Source of the DNA: Flexivirga oryzae
GTDB lineage: Bacteria; Actinomycetota; Actinomycetes; Actinomycetales; Dermatophilaceae
Direction of reading: 5' to 3'
Assembly: GCF_014190805.1 (NCBI RefSeq)
Contig: NZ_JACHVQ010000002.1
Span: 1 to 64,000 of the forward strand
DNA: 64,000 nucleotides
The notes below the pieces were generated by a model. It was not told the origin of the DNA and did no database searches. It was given only the letters and a program-made list of their open reading frames with translations. A program made the translations under genes and the position numbers. Positions 44,243 through 52,789 of the stretch are shown piece by piece (position 1 is the stretch's first letter; each line of letters begins with the position of its first letter).

Positions 44243-44707
44243 ATGTCGAACCAGCCACGCGCTCAGACCCTGCGTTTCCAGGGTGCGGTCAATCGCGTCA
44301 TGCGGACACTACTGCGGCTACCCGTCCTGAGCCGCGGCCCGGGCCGCCGACTGGTGCTACTGGAGATCGTCGGCCGCCGCAGCGGTAAGCGGCTGGAGAT
44401 CCCGGTCGCCTATACGAGGCAGGGCGATGACCTGCTGGTCGGCACGCCGTTCGCCTGGGGACGCAACCTGCGCACCGGCGATGTCATCGACCTGGTGCTG
44501 CTGGGCAAGAAACAGCAGGCCGACGTCACCGCCTTCACCGACCGGGACGGGGTGATCGACGCGTATGCCGTGATGTGCCGCGACAACCGTGCGTTCGCCA
44601 ACTTCAACAAGGTCCGGGTGACCGGCGGCGAACCGGATGCCGCCGACCTGGAAGCGGCCTGGAAATCGGGCGCCCGCGCCTTCCGGCTGACGCCACGCCA
44701 TGAGTAG
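44243..44707 (+). CDS. F420-type nitroreductase-like (DUF385) protein
   Basis: 154 residues with the split-barrel flavin/F420 fold pattern: GRRLVLLEIVGRRSGKRLEI, VAYTRQGDDLLVGTPFAWGR and the basic helix before. Related proteins use F420H2 or FMN, or bind haem; the cofactor cannot be told from sequence alone. A GAGGAG Shine-Dalgarno lies close to the ATG, after a palindromic operator candidate. Monocistronic. Confidence 0.8.
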   Translation: MSNQPRAQTLRFQGAVNRVMRTLLRLPVLSRGPGRRLVLLEIVGRRSGKRLEIPVAYTRQGDDLLVGTPFAWGRNLRTGDVIDLVLLGKKQQADVTAFTDRDGVIDAYAVMCRDNRAFANFNKVRVTGGEPDAADLEAAWKSGARAFRLTPRHE

Positions 44708-44798
44708 CCGGAACCACCCTCGTCATACCAACACCCGGGTGGCGTAGGAACCACCGCGCGCTCCACCTATGATGAGTGCGCCGGGTCACCCGGCCCCC

Positions 44799-44874
44799 GC
44801 CCCCGTAGCTCAGGGGATAGAGCACCGCTCTCCTAAAGCGGGTGTCGGACGTTCGAATCGTCTCGGGGGCACCA
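44799..44874 (+). tRNA. tRNA-Arg (anticodon CCT)
   Basis: A 76-base cloverleaf including an encoded CCA end. Acceptor GCCCCCG pairs with CGGGGGC, D stem is GCTC/GAGC, anticodon loop CTCCTAA holds CCT, and the T arm is GGACG-TTCGAAT-CGTCT (one G-T pair). It reads AGG codons. Confidence 0.96.
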
Positions 44875-44932
44875 GCGTTCTTGGTCGCAGCCGGCACCGG
44901 ATCTGGGTGCTGGCCTCCCAGCGCATCGCTCG

Positions 44933-46063
44933 CTAGCTGGCCACGATGCCCTCGGCACCGACGCCATCAGGAACGGTGACGGAACCGATGCGCTGCAGCG
45001 AACCGCCGCGGGCGACGCGGAACTCGTCGACGACGCCGGCCGCGCCGGTCTGAACGTAAAGGTAGCGGCCGTCGGAACTCGTTGCGGCGTCGACGGTCCC
45101 GGCGTCAGTCGCGGTGTTCCCCAGCGGCTGCAGAGCACCGTTTCGACCGATCCTGTAGCCGCTGACGCTGCCGCTACCAGCATTCGACGCATAGACATAC
45201 CGGCCGTCGACGACGATCCAGCAGGTGGCTTGCTGCCCGGTCGTCTGCTCGGCAACCTTGGTCACGGATCCGTCCGCGTGCACGGTGAAACTGGCGACCG
45301 CGTTCGGCCCGGCCTCGCTGGCGACCAGGTGTCGCGACCGATCGAACTGAAAACCGAACGGCACGTCGCCCGCAAAGGTATTGACGACCGGTTTGCCCGG
45401 TGCGCCCAGCCACCCGAGGTGGAAGACCATGAATGCGCTGGTGTTGCCCTTGGTGGACACGACGAGCTTCGACCCGTCCGGCGTGAACGCGATCTGCGCC
45501 GGCGTGTGCGTGAACTCCGGCGCCGCGTTCGGGTCGAGGCCAAGATCGCGATGCCAGCCGGGCACGGCGATGAGGGTGCCGCCGAGGTTGAGATAGCCCT
45601 GGATGGAGCCGCCGTCGCGGGCATTGAGCACGTAGACCAGATCACCGTGCGCGGCGATCGACACCGGGGCCGTGCCCCCCGAGGCGAGCACCTGGCGGCG
45701 GGACAGTCGGTCGCCACTGACGTGGAACGAGGTGATGGTGTTGCTTCCGGCGTTGACGGCGAACAGGCTTGCGCCGGAGCGCACGAGCGAGCTCTGCGAC
45801 GCGAGGTGATCGACGACCGATCCGTCGAGAACAAGGCCCCTGCCACCGGTGGCATAGGTGCCGGCCCGGCGCAGCGTCCCGTCGGCGAGCCGGTCGTAGC
45901 CGACGATCTGGTTGCCGTCGACGGCGTCGTTCTGGACGAACACTGTCCCGGCGGGGCTGCTGCGATGGTGCTGCGCCGGCGCGGCGTCCGCGCCTGCAGC
46001 GCCGACGCCGGTCAGCGTCGCGGTGACCGCGGCAGCGAGTGCGAGACGGATGATGGTCTTCAT
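44933..46063 (-). CDS. Secreted YncE/lactonase-like beta-propeller protein
   Basis: 376 residues. A signal peptide is cleaved near ADAAPA (residue 28). Six to seven repeats follow with the blade motif SVSGYRIGRNGALQPLG and variants (ITSFHVSGDRLSRRQV, SFTVHADGSVTKV), as in the lactonase/YncE family. Despite similarity to 6-phosphogluconolactonase, export argues against that reaction; a binding or structural role in the envelope is more likely. Monocistronic, convergent with tRNA-Arg. Confidence 0.85.
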   Translation of the reverse strand: MKTIIRLALAAAVTATLTGVGAAGADAAPAQHHRSSPAGTVFVQNDAVDGNQIVGYDRLADGTLRRAGTYATGGRGLVLDGSVVDHLASQSSLVRSGASLFAVNAGSNTITSFHVSGDRLSRRQVLASGGTAPVSIAAHGDLVYVLNARDGGSIQGYLNLGGTLIAVPGWHRDLGLDPNAAPEFTHTPAQIAFTPDGSKLVVSTKGNTSAFMVFHLGWLGAPGKPVVNTFAGDVPFGFQFDRSRHLVASEAGPNAVASFTVHADGSVTKVAEQTTGQQATCWIVVDGRYVYASNAGSGSVSGYRIGRNGALQPLGNTATDAGTVDAATSSDGRYLYVQTGAAGVVDEFRVARGGSLQRIGSVTVPDGVGAEGIVAS

Positions 46064-46277
46064 CGGGTGCTCCTGGGATTGGCATGGATCTGGCGAGATG
46101 GCGCCCGTGACGGCTCGGCCGGACCTCCGACGAAGAGCTGACGCACGCGGCGCGCTCGATCAATGAAGCACTCGAACCCGACTCGTAGCGCTCAGATTTC
46201 AGCCTCGTAACCAATCCTTTCAGGACCGTAAGGAGCTACTGCTGGGTTGAGCCCACGACGGGATCTACGCTCAACAG

Positions 46278-46976
46278 ATGCAGACAGGCGCGCAGATCGC
46301 GGTCGTCGAGGACGATCCCTCGGTGCGGATGGTGGTCACCGATCATCTGCGTCTGGCCGGCTGCGAGGTCCACCAGTACGGCGACGGTGAAACGGCGTGG
46401 CGCGCAATCGAATCGCGCATGCCCGACCTGCTGATCGTGGATCGGATGCTGCCCGGCCTCGACGGAGATGAGCTGTGCCGGCGCATCCGTGCGGTCTCGA
46501 ACGTCCCGATCATCATGCTGACCGCCCTCGACGGCCTTGCGCACCGCATCGACGGACTCGAACAAGGCGCCGACGACTACCTCGCCAAACCGTTCTCCCT
46601 GCGGGAATTACAGCTGCGGGTCAACGCGCAACTGCGCCGGGCCGGAAGTGCCGCTGCTTTCCTGGAGTTCACCGCCGGTACCTTCCACGTCGATCCCGCC
46701 CATCGGCGCGTGTGGGTCGGACAGCGCGAGATCGCGCTCACCACACGCGAGTACGAGCTCTTCCTCTATCTCGTGCGCAACCCTGACCGCGTGATCAGCC
46801 GCGAGGAGATCCTGCGTGAGGTGTGGCGGTGGGACTTCGGTGACGCGTCCACCGTGACCGTTCACGTGCGTCGCCTGCGCGAGAAGATCGAGCCCGATCC
46901 GCATTTCCCGACGTTCCTGCACACCGAGTGGGGAGCGGGTTACCGCTTCACCACGGGAACGGGCCGAGCGTGCTAG
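46278..46976 (+). CDS. Response regulator, OmpR/PhoB type
   Basis: 232 residues. The receiver domain has VVEDDPS near residue 9, the phospho-Asp in LLIVDRMLPGLDGDEL near 52 and the Lys in YLAKPFSLREL near 102. The winged-helix output reads REIALTTREYELFLYLVRNP and VTVHVRRLREKIEPDP. It is coupled to the kinase gene by a 7-base overlap. Confidence 0.95.
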   Translation: MQTGAQIAVVEDDPSVRMVVTDHLRLAGCEVHQYGDGETAWRAIESRMPDLLIVDRMLPGLDGDELCRRIRAVSNVPIIMLTALDGLAHRIDGLEQGADDYLAKPFSLRELQLRVNAQLRRAGSAAAFLEFTAGTFHVDPAHRRVWVGQREIALTTREYELFLYLVRNPDRVISREEILREVWRWDFGDASTVTVHVRRLREKIEPDPHFPTFLHTEWGAGYRFTTGTGRAC

Positions 46977-48112
46977 GCCTACCCCAACTGCTGCTGATCA
47001 CCGGTACGACGTTCGCCGCCACCGCACTGCTGACGTGCGGGACGCTGCTGACGCTGCACGGCAGTCGCCGCCGCAGCGTCAGCTTCCGTGCAGTACTCGT
47101 GCTGTGTGGCGCTCTGCTGTCGGTGATCGTCTCGACGATCGCGGTCGCCGCCGAGATGTACCTGTCCGACCACGACGTTCTCGTGCTCGGCTGGGTCATC
47201 GGGATCTCCGCGGTGATGAGCATTGCGGCCACCTGGATCGTGACCGGGCGCAGCGCCCGCGCGTCCGTGGCAGCGCTGATCGGCGACACCCGGCGCGTGG
47301 GCGCAGGGGACGTCGTGGGCCCGGTAGCCACCGGCTGGCGCGAGTTCGACGACGTCTCCGCCGAACTCGCGGAGACATCGCAGCGTCTCGCGGCGGCGCG
47401 AGCGCAGATCGTCGAGCTGGACGCAGCACGGCAGCAGTTCTTCGCGTGGATCTCCCACGATCTGCGCACTCCGCTGGCCGGTATGGCGGCGATGGCGGAA
47501 GCACTCGAAGCGGGAACGGCTCCGGATCCCGCGGTCTACCTGCAGGCGCTCCGCTCGAAGGTCGACACCGTCGCCCGGATGGTGGACGACCTCTTCGAGC
47601 TCTCCAAGCTGCAGAGCGGCACACTCGAGTTGCACCGCGAGCCTGTCGTGCTGCTCGACCTCGTGAGCGATGCCGTCGCCGACGTACGACTCGTCGCCGA
47701 GAGCCGACGAGTCACCGTCACCCAGGAGAACGTGGACGGCCACCTGCTGTGGGCCGACCCCCGAGAGCTGACCCGCGCCATCGGGAACCTGCTCGCGAAC
47801 AGCCTGCGCTATGCGCCGGACGACAGCACGATCCTCATCAGGGCAGACACCATCGGCGAATCCCAGCTGGTGCTCAGCGTCATCGACCAGGGCGTCGGTG
47901 TCGCTGCGGAGAACCTTGGCCGCATGTTCGACGTCGGCTGGCGCGCCGACCCCTCCCGCTCCAGTGGTCCCGCGAACGGCACACCGGGCGCCGGGCTGGG
48001 CCTGGCGATCGTCCGTGGCATCGTCGAAGCGCACGGAGGATCGGTGCGTGCCCGGCACAGCGCCGCCGGCTTCCATCTCGATCTCCTGCTGCCCGTGGCG
48101 GATCGAGGATGA
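46970..48112 (+). CDS. Sensor histidine kinase, HisKA type
   Basis: About 380 residues from the GTG at 46970, which overlaps the regulator stop. Two to three spans lie in the first 90 residues with almost no external loop. A short linker precedes the H-box FFAWISHDLRTPLAGMAAM, N-box LTRAIGNLLANSLRYAPDD, and the G-boxes VIDQGVGVAAENL and GAGLGLAIVRGIVEAHGG. Likely partner of the upstream regulator. The signal must be sensed in or near the membrane. A hairpin array begins about 30 bases downstream. Confidence 0.94.
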   Translation: MLGLPQLLLITGTTFAATALLTCGTLLTLHGSRRRSVSFRAVLVLCGALLSVIVSTIAVAAEMYLSDHDVLVLGWVIGISAVMSIAATWIVTGRSARASVAALIGDTRRVGAGDVVGPVATGWREFDDVSAELAETSQRLAAARAQIVELDAARQQFFAWISHDLRTPLAGMAAMAEALEAGTAPDPAVYLQALRSKVDTVARMVDDLFELSKLQSGTLELHREPVVLLDLVSDAVADVRLVAESRRVTVTQENVDGHLLWADPRELTRAIGNLLANSLRYAPDDSTILIRADTIGESQLVLSVIDQGVGVAAENLGRMFDVGWRADPSRSSGPANGTPGAGLGLAIVRGIVEAHGGSVRARHSAAGFHLDLLLPVADRG

Positions 48113-48143
48113 GGAGCACGGACCGTGCGCGACTCGCCCCAGT

Positions 48144-48304
48144 GGGGACCTATGAGCGCCACATCCGGTCCCGGGCGCACCGGAGTCCCCACGGGGGGGG
48201 ACCTGTGCGCGGGAAACCGGTTCCAGGCGAGCCGGAGTCCCCACCGGGGGGACCTATGACCGGGAAACCGGTCCCGGGCGCACCGGAGTCCCCACCGGGG
48301 GGAC
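48144..48304. repeat. Tandem array of GGGGAC...GTCCCC hairpin units
   Basis: Units open with GGGGACCTATGA or a variant at 48144, 48197, 48248 and 48299 (period 51-53). The first three close with GGAGTCCCC. Within each unit CCGGGAAACCGGTCCCGGG adds internal symmetry, so every unit can fold on itself. The fourth copy is truncated. The array lies between a kinase gene and an SRPBCC gene. Confidence 0.9.
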
Positions 48305-48357
48305 CTATGACCGGGAGCCGGGCGCCGGGCGCCGCGCCGCCCTGCCACGATGGGGGT

Positions 48358-48813
48358 ATGACGCACACCGACGACGCGAAGATCGTGACCGCAACCCGGA
48401 CGATCGACGCCCCCGCAGCAGCCATCTTCGAGCTCATCGCCGACCCGAGCCGCCAGCCGGACTGGGACGGCAACAACAACCTCGCCCGCGCCGAGGCCGG
48501 GCAACGCGTGCACGCCGTCGGCGACGTCTTCCACACGATGCTCACCAGCGATTCCGTGCGGGACAACCATGTCGTGGAGTTCGAGGAGGGCAAACGGATC
48601 GCCTGGTGTCCCAGCGATGCCGGGGCCGAGCCGGCCGGTCACCTGTGGCGGTGGGAGCTGGAGCCGACGAGCGACGGCCGCACCCGGGTGACGCACACCT
48701 ACGACTGGACCCATCTGGCCGACCCGAAGCGTTTCGAACGGGCCCGGTCGACCACCTCGGACAACCTGTCCGCTTCACTCGAGAAGCTGGCGGCGACAGT
48801 CGGTTCCGACTGA
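48358..48813 (+). CDS. SRPBCC family protein
   Basis: 151 residues with the START-like pattern: ATRTIDAPAAAIFELIADPS at the N terminus, VEFEEGKRIAWCPSDAG, a beta sheet ending RVTHTYDWTHL, and the C-terminal helix SASLEKLAATV. It is a ligand-binding or lipid-transfer-like domain with unknown partner. It follows the hairpin array and converges with the RelA/SpoT fusion gene. Confidence 0.86.
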   Translation: MTHTDDAKIVTATRTIDAPAAAIFELIADPSRQPDWDGNNNLARAEAGQRVHAVGDVFHTMLTSDSVRDNHVVEFEEGKRIAWCPSDAGAEPAGHLWRWELEPTSDGRTRVTHTYDWTHLADPKRFERARSTTSDNLSASLEKLAATVGSD

Positions 48814-48827
48814 GGATCGCGGGCGGT

Positions 48828-50582
48828 TCAGGGCTTCCCGCGCAGCTTCGCCAGGCGGGACTGCAACCGCTCCACCCGGTGCGCGTTGCCCTCGAGGGCG
48901 ACATACTCCTCGCCGAACCGTTGCAGCAACGCGTCGTCCAGCCGGCGCACCGCCCCGGGCGGGGTGCGGTAGGCCATCCGCTCGTCGATCCGCGTCGTGT
49001 CGACCTGCCGCAACTCGTCGGCCAGCTCGGCCAGCGAGTGGATGCCGAGCTCGTGCACCAGACCCGCCATCCACGAGTAGTGGTCGGCACGGGACCACTC
49101 GGCCTGGGCGTACTGCCCGGCCAGGTAGGCCGCGAGTTCGCGGGAGGAGATGCGGTCGGCGCCGCCCTCGCTGGGCACCGCCTCCTGCACCCCGGAGCGC
49201 AGCTTCGCGCGGATCGTGGAGAACTCGCTGTCGGCGAGTTCGAGCAGGCCCGCGGCGAGGGTGAAGCGCCGGTCGAAATCCGGCCGCTGGGACGCCGGGA
49301 TGGTGCCCTTGTAACGGATGTCGTGCTCGAACTCGGCCCACGCGTGCTGCAGCACGGTCCGGATCTGCACCTGCACCTGGCGGTCGCCGATCTCCGGGTG
49401 ACTGAGCCGGTCGTCGTCCTTGACCCGCAGCTGCAGGTGCCGGCTGGCGTAACCGAACCGGCCCTCGCTGGCGGTCTCCTCCCCCATGTCCCGGTCGTCC
49501 AGCACGTCCGTCTCGGCCGCGAGCAGCTGCACCACCGCGTCGACGTCGCTGCGCACATAGGTGATGACCCGCACGCCGATGAGGTCGCCGATCTGCCGCA
49601 GCGGGTCCGGGTAGAGCGGCTCGCCGTCGGCCTCCCGAGCCGCCTTCTCCGCAAAGGACACAACGGTTTTCGCGCGCCCGGTCACCGTCAGGTAGTTGAG
49701 GCCGGCGTCGTCGAGCACCCCGGCGATCAGGTCGACCGCATCGGCGGCGGCCTGCTCGACCTGCGGGAACTGCGCGGCATACTCCCGCCGGGCTGCGCTG
49801 ACCAGCTCGGCCCGGCTGCGCTGCTGCGGACTCTGCCGGGACGGCTCCAGATCGTCCGGCAGGCTTGGCGTCACGATGTAGCCGGTGGCGAAGTCGCCGT
49901 AGGTGGTGACGCGTTCGGGAGCCTGGTGTGCGAGGAGGGCGACATACGCGCAGATCACGGCGTCGATCGGGTCCTCCGCGCTGCGCAACTGCGCCTTGCG
50001 GGTCGCCGTCTGGACCGTGTCGACCAGCTCGTGCCACTGCGCGCTCTGCCGCAACCGCAGCGCCGGCTTGACCCGCTCGAGGGACTCCAGCAACCGGATC
50101 AGGGTGACCAGCTCGCCGCGCAGCTGATCGAGCGACCGACCCGGCTTGTTCTTGTACTTCAGCGTCTGACCGAGCCGGAACAGCGCCACCGTCGCCGGAT
50201 GCGGATAGACCTCCAGGGCACGGCGGCCAGCGGTCGACGCCGGATCCATGTCGAGATCGAGCAGCTCGGCGATCCGCGCGCCGCGAGTGCCGCCCGCGAA
50301 CGCCGGATTGGTGGTGTTCGAGGGGTGCGCGCCGGCCTGGTATGCCGCGAAGTCCTTGCCGAGGGCCTGCTCGGCGGGACGGCTGCCCGCCTCGTTGACC
50401 ACGATCAGCGGGGCGTCGATGCCGACCACACAATCGCCGGCCGCGTGGTCGCGGACGTGCGCGACGATCTCCTCGTCGGTGCGCACAGCTGCGACGTGAC
50501 GCAGTGCCCCGGTGTCGTCCAGCACGGCGACGCCGGTCGGATTCCGGACGCCCCAGGCGAGATCGAGACCGACGAAGTGCAT
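48828..50582 (-). CDS. relZ: DUF429 (RNase H-like) fused to a RelA/SpoT synthetase domain, RelZ-like
   Basis: 584 residues. Residues 1-235 are a DUF429 domain with an RNase H-like start (FVGLDLAWGVRNPTGVAVLD) and acidic VVGIDAPL. Residues about 290-440 are a RelA/SpoT synthetase domain: YLTVTGRAKTVVSFAEKA, IGDLIGVRVITYV, RFGYASRHLQLRV, and VQVQIRTVLQHAWAEFEHDI. A C-terminal helical region follows. There is no HD hydrolase domain. The arrangement and length resemble mycobacterial RelZ (RNase HII-(p)ppGpp synthetase), which links alarmone synthesis to RNA-DNA hybrids. ATG at 50582 starts the DUF429 fold; longer starts add a low-complexity leader. Confidence 0.85.
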   Translation of the reverse strand: MHFVGLDLAWGVRNPTGVAVLDDTGALRHVAAVRTDEEIVAHVRDHAAGDCVVGIDAPLIVVNEAGSRPAEQALGKDFAAYQAGAHPSNTTNPAFAGGTRGARIAELLDLDMDPASTAGRRALEVYPHPATVALFRLGQTLKYKNKPGRSLDQLRGELVTLIRLLESLERVKPALRLRQSAQWHELVDTVQTATRKAQLRSAEDPIDAVICAYVALLAHQAPERVTTYGDFATGYIVTPSLPDDLEPSRQSPQQRSRAELVSAARREYAAQFPQVEQAAADAVDLIAGVLDDAGLNYLTVTGRAKTVVSFAEKAAREADGEPLYPDPLRQIGDLIGVRVITYVRSDVDAVVQLLAAETDVLDDRDMGEETASEGRFGYASRHLQLRVKDDDRLSHPEIGDRQVQVQIRTVLQHAWAEFEHDIRYKGTIPASQRPDFDRRFTLAAGLLELADSEFSTIRAKLRSGVQEAVPSEGGADRISSRELAAYLAGQYAQAEWSRADHYSWMAGLVHELGIHSLAELADELRQVDTTRIDERMAYRTPPGAVRRLDDALLQRFGEEYVALEGNAHRVERLQSRLAKLRGKP

Positions 50583-50663
50583 GCCTGCAGCATGCCGCAT
50601 CTGTGCCCCACACACCGGGCTTCGTGCCCCGGTCCGGCGCGTCCTTGCTCGTAGCATGGGCTC

Positions 50664-51182
50664 ATGTCGACGAGTGGGGACGACGAGCAACGGTCCGCCA
50701 ACGACGCGTTCATGGATTCGTGGGCGAACGACGACGGCGGCGGCGGTTACGCCGAGGAGTCACATCGCGGTGCCGCGCCGGGCCTGCTCCCCGGCGCGCT
50801 CCTGGGCGCCGGCATCGCCGCGCTGTGCGCGGTCGGCATCTACCTGCTCGCCGGCGGCGGAGGTGACGGCAGCGCCGGCGCCGGCCCCGAGACCATCACC
50901 TACACGCAGGCCGGACCGACCCAGACCGTCACCCAGCAGTCCACCGACGATCCCGTGGACGACAGCACTGTCACCAGCACCGTGACGGTGACGGCGCCGG
51001 CGCAGACCGTGACCGTCAAGGTGATCCAGCCCGGACAGAACACGACCGTCACCGAGACCACCACTGCGACCGCCACCACCACGACGACGGCCTCGGCTCA
51101 GCCGACCACCGTCACCGAGACCACCACGGTGACCTCGACCGCGGTCCTCGGTCCGCCGACGCGCACGACCGGAGAGGGGTGA
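50664..51182 (+). CDS. Thr-rich single-span membrane protein of unknown function
   Basis: 172 residues. A polar N terminus of 40 residues precedes one span (LLPGALLGAGIAALCAVGIYLL is split: PGALLGAG, then ALCAVGIYLLAGG). About 105 residues follow, dominated by TVTET/TTVTST repeats, a long extracellular O-glycosylation-like stalk. It is divergent from the RelZ-like gene, 81 bases between starts. No known family; resembles anchored stalk proteins of Actinobacteria. Confidence 0.75.
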   Translation: MSTSGDDEQRSANDAFMDSWANDDGGGGYAEESHRGAAPGLLPGALLGAGIAALCAVGIYLLAGGGGDGSAGAGPETITYTQAGPTQTVTQQSTDDPVDDSTVTSTVTVTAPAQTVTVKVIQPGQNTTVTETTTATATTTTTASAQPTTVTETTTVTSTAVLGPPTRTTGEG

Positions 51183-51194
51183 GCGCGCGGCCGA

Positions 51195-51461
51195 TCAGGC
51201 CTTCAGTTCGTCGGGCGCCGCGTCCAGCGCCTGCTGGATCGCGTCGATGATGCGCTGCGCCGACGCGGCCGTCAGCTCCAGCGCGATGCGCTGCCCCGGC
51301 CCCTCACTCGGGTCGGTCAGGTCGAGGTTGAGGGTGTGCTCGGCCATGGCGTGCACCGGGTGGTCGAAGTACGCCGCCGCGTCGGTGACCCGGAACCACT
51401 TGCCTCCCGGAGCCTTCGCGCTGCCGTCGATGTCCGTCTTCACGGTGATGTAGGTGCACAC
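51195..51461 (-). CDS. DUF6295-like small protein
   Basis: 88 residues from the GTG at 51461, 4 bases after the hydrolase stop. Recognisable blocks are CTYITVKTDIDGSAK, WFRVTDAAAYFDHPVHAMAEH and NLDLTDPSEGPGQRIALELT, a pattern I associate with DUF6295. It is co-transcribed with the dienelactone hydrolase gene. The His/Tyr/Asp-rich centre could bind a metal, but function is unknown. Longer in-frame starts lie inside the hydrolase gene and are rejected. Confidence 0.8.
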   Translation of the reverse strand: MCTYITVKTDIDGSAKAPGGKWFRVTDAAAYFDHPVHAMAEHTLNLDLTDPSEGPGQRIALELTAASAQRIIDAIQQALDAAPDELKA

Positions 51462-51465
51462 GGTG

Positions 51466-52209
51466 TCACGCCCCCAGGTGCTCGCCGTAGAAGGCCTCGA
51501 TGCGTTCCCACCCGTCGCCCGCGGCCGCGACGTTGTATGACGGTCGGTCCACGGCGAAGAACGCGTGACCGGCATCGTCATACGAGAAGAACTGGTGTTC
51601 CTTGTGATTCGCGGTCAGGATCTCGTCGAGCTCGGCGACGTGCTCCGGGCTCGGGAACTTGTCCTGCTTGCCGAACAGCCCGAGCAGCGGGGCGCGCAGC
51701 TGCGGCAGCAACGGCACCAGGTTGGTGATGGCGACCGGGTAGCTTTCCGGCGGGGTCCCGGTCACGAAGGCGCCGTAGCAGTCCACCGCCGCATCCAGGT
51801 CGACATGGCACGCTGCGAGCACGGAATGGCGGCCGCCCGAGCAGTACCCGATGCTGCCGACCTTGCCGTTCGAGTGCGGCAGCGCCCGCAGGTACGCGGT
51901 CGCCGCGGCCGCGTCGCCGACCAGGCGGTCGTCCGGTACCCCTCCCGCGGCGCGCACGGTGGCCGCCGCGTCGGACGGCTCGGCGCCCGGCGCCTCGCGG
52001 TAGTAGAGGTTGGGGCAGATGGCGTCATACCCCAACTCCGCGAAGCGGCGGACGATCTCCTTGGTGGCCCGGTCGTACCCGGGCATGTGGTGTATGACGA
52101 CCACACCGCCCCGCGACTGCTCCCCGTCCGGGGTGGCGAGGTAGGCCTCGACCTCCGCCCCGTCCTCGCCGGTCAGAAAAACGGTGGTCGCGCTCAGCGA
52201 ATCAGACAT
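51466..52209 (-). CDS. Dienelactone hydrolase family protein
   Basis: 247 residues of alpha/beta-hydrolase fold. The catalytic Cys is in IGYCSGGRHS near residue 123, Asp in FGKQDKFPSPEH near 180 and His in DDAGHAFFAVDRPSYN near 218. This is the DLH triad order. Substrates may be dienelactones or other small esters. First gene of a two-gene operon with the DUF6295-like protein. Confidence 0.92.
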   Translation of the reverse strand: MSDSLSATTVFLTGEDGAEVEAYLATPDGEQSRGGVVVIHHMPGYDRATKEIVRRFAELGYDAICPNLYYREAPGAEPSDAAATVRAAGGVPDDRLVGDAAAATAYLRALPHSNGKVGSIGYCSGGRHSVLAACHVDLDAAVDCYGAFVTGTPPESYPVAITNLVPLLPQLRAPLLGLFGKQDKFPSPEHVAELDEILTANHKEHQFFSYDDAGHAFFAVDRPSYNVAAAGDGWERIEAFYGEHLGA

Positions 52210-52254
52210 GGCGCTGGTCTATCAGAACTTCATGGGCGCCGACCCGGCAAGCGG

Positions 52255-52698
52255 TCAGGATGCGTGCTGCTGGACGACCTTGCCCAGGCGGGGCAGCGCG
52301 TGCTCGACGTGCCCCTTGGCCTTGCCGCGCAGCCCGTTGTAGGCGCGTCGCAGCGGCTCGCGCTGGGTGGCCGCCGCGCGAGCATCGGTCACCGCGAGCA
52401 ACGCGTCGGCCGCCTCGTCGCCACGGCCCGCCAGGTAGGTGCCGAAATCCTCGGCCCGGTCGGCACCGAAGTCGTCCCAGAACGGCTGCAGGGCGGTCGC
52501 GAAGTCCGGCAGCATCCGATCCGTCGCGCTGGCCGCGATCGTCGGGCTCACCTTGCGGACGGCGGCATACGCGCCCTTGACGGTGACCCCGCCGATGCCC
52601 TTCTTGTCCTTCACCTCGGCGTCGATGACCGACACCAGGTCGGCGACGACGGACGGGCGACGATCCGCCGCGAGCAGGGTCTCGGACAACGACGACAT
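52255..52698 (-). CDS. DUF6918-like helical protein
   Basis: 147 residues, mostly helical and soluble. Start SSLSETLLAADRRPSVVADL, then VSVIDAEVKDKKGIGG, KKVSPT-like RKVSPTIAASATDRMLPDF and a basic C terminus. The pattern matches a conserved actinobacterial family (DUF6918 from memory) of unknown function. An upstream in-frame start at 52848 would overlap the NlpC/P60 gene and is rejected. It lies 91 bases downstream of that gene in the same direction. Confidence 0.75.
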   Translation of the reverse strand: MSSLSETLLAADRRPSVVADLVSVIDAEVKDKKGIGGVTVKGAYAAVRKVSPTIAASATDRMLPDFATALQPFWDDFGADRAEDFGTYLAGRGDEAADALLAVTDARAAATQREPLRRAYNGLRGKAKGHVEHALPRLGKVVQQHAS

Positions 52699-52789
52699 GA
52701 CGATCCTGACTTCGAAGGGCTGTGGACGGGCGAACCCGCCGCGCCGATGCGGCGCGACGGGCTCGAAGTGTATGACCGGACCGGGCGGC

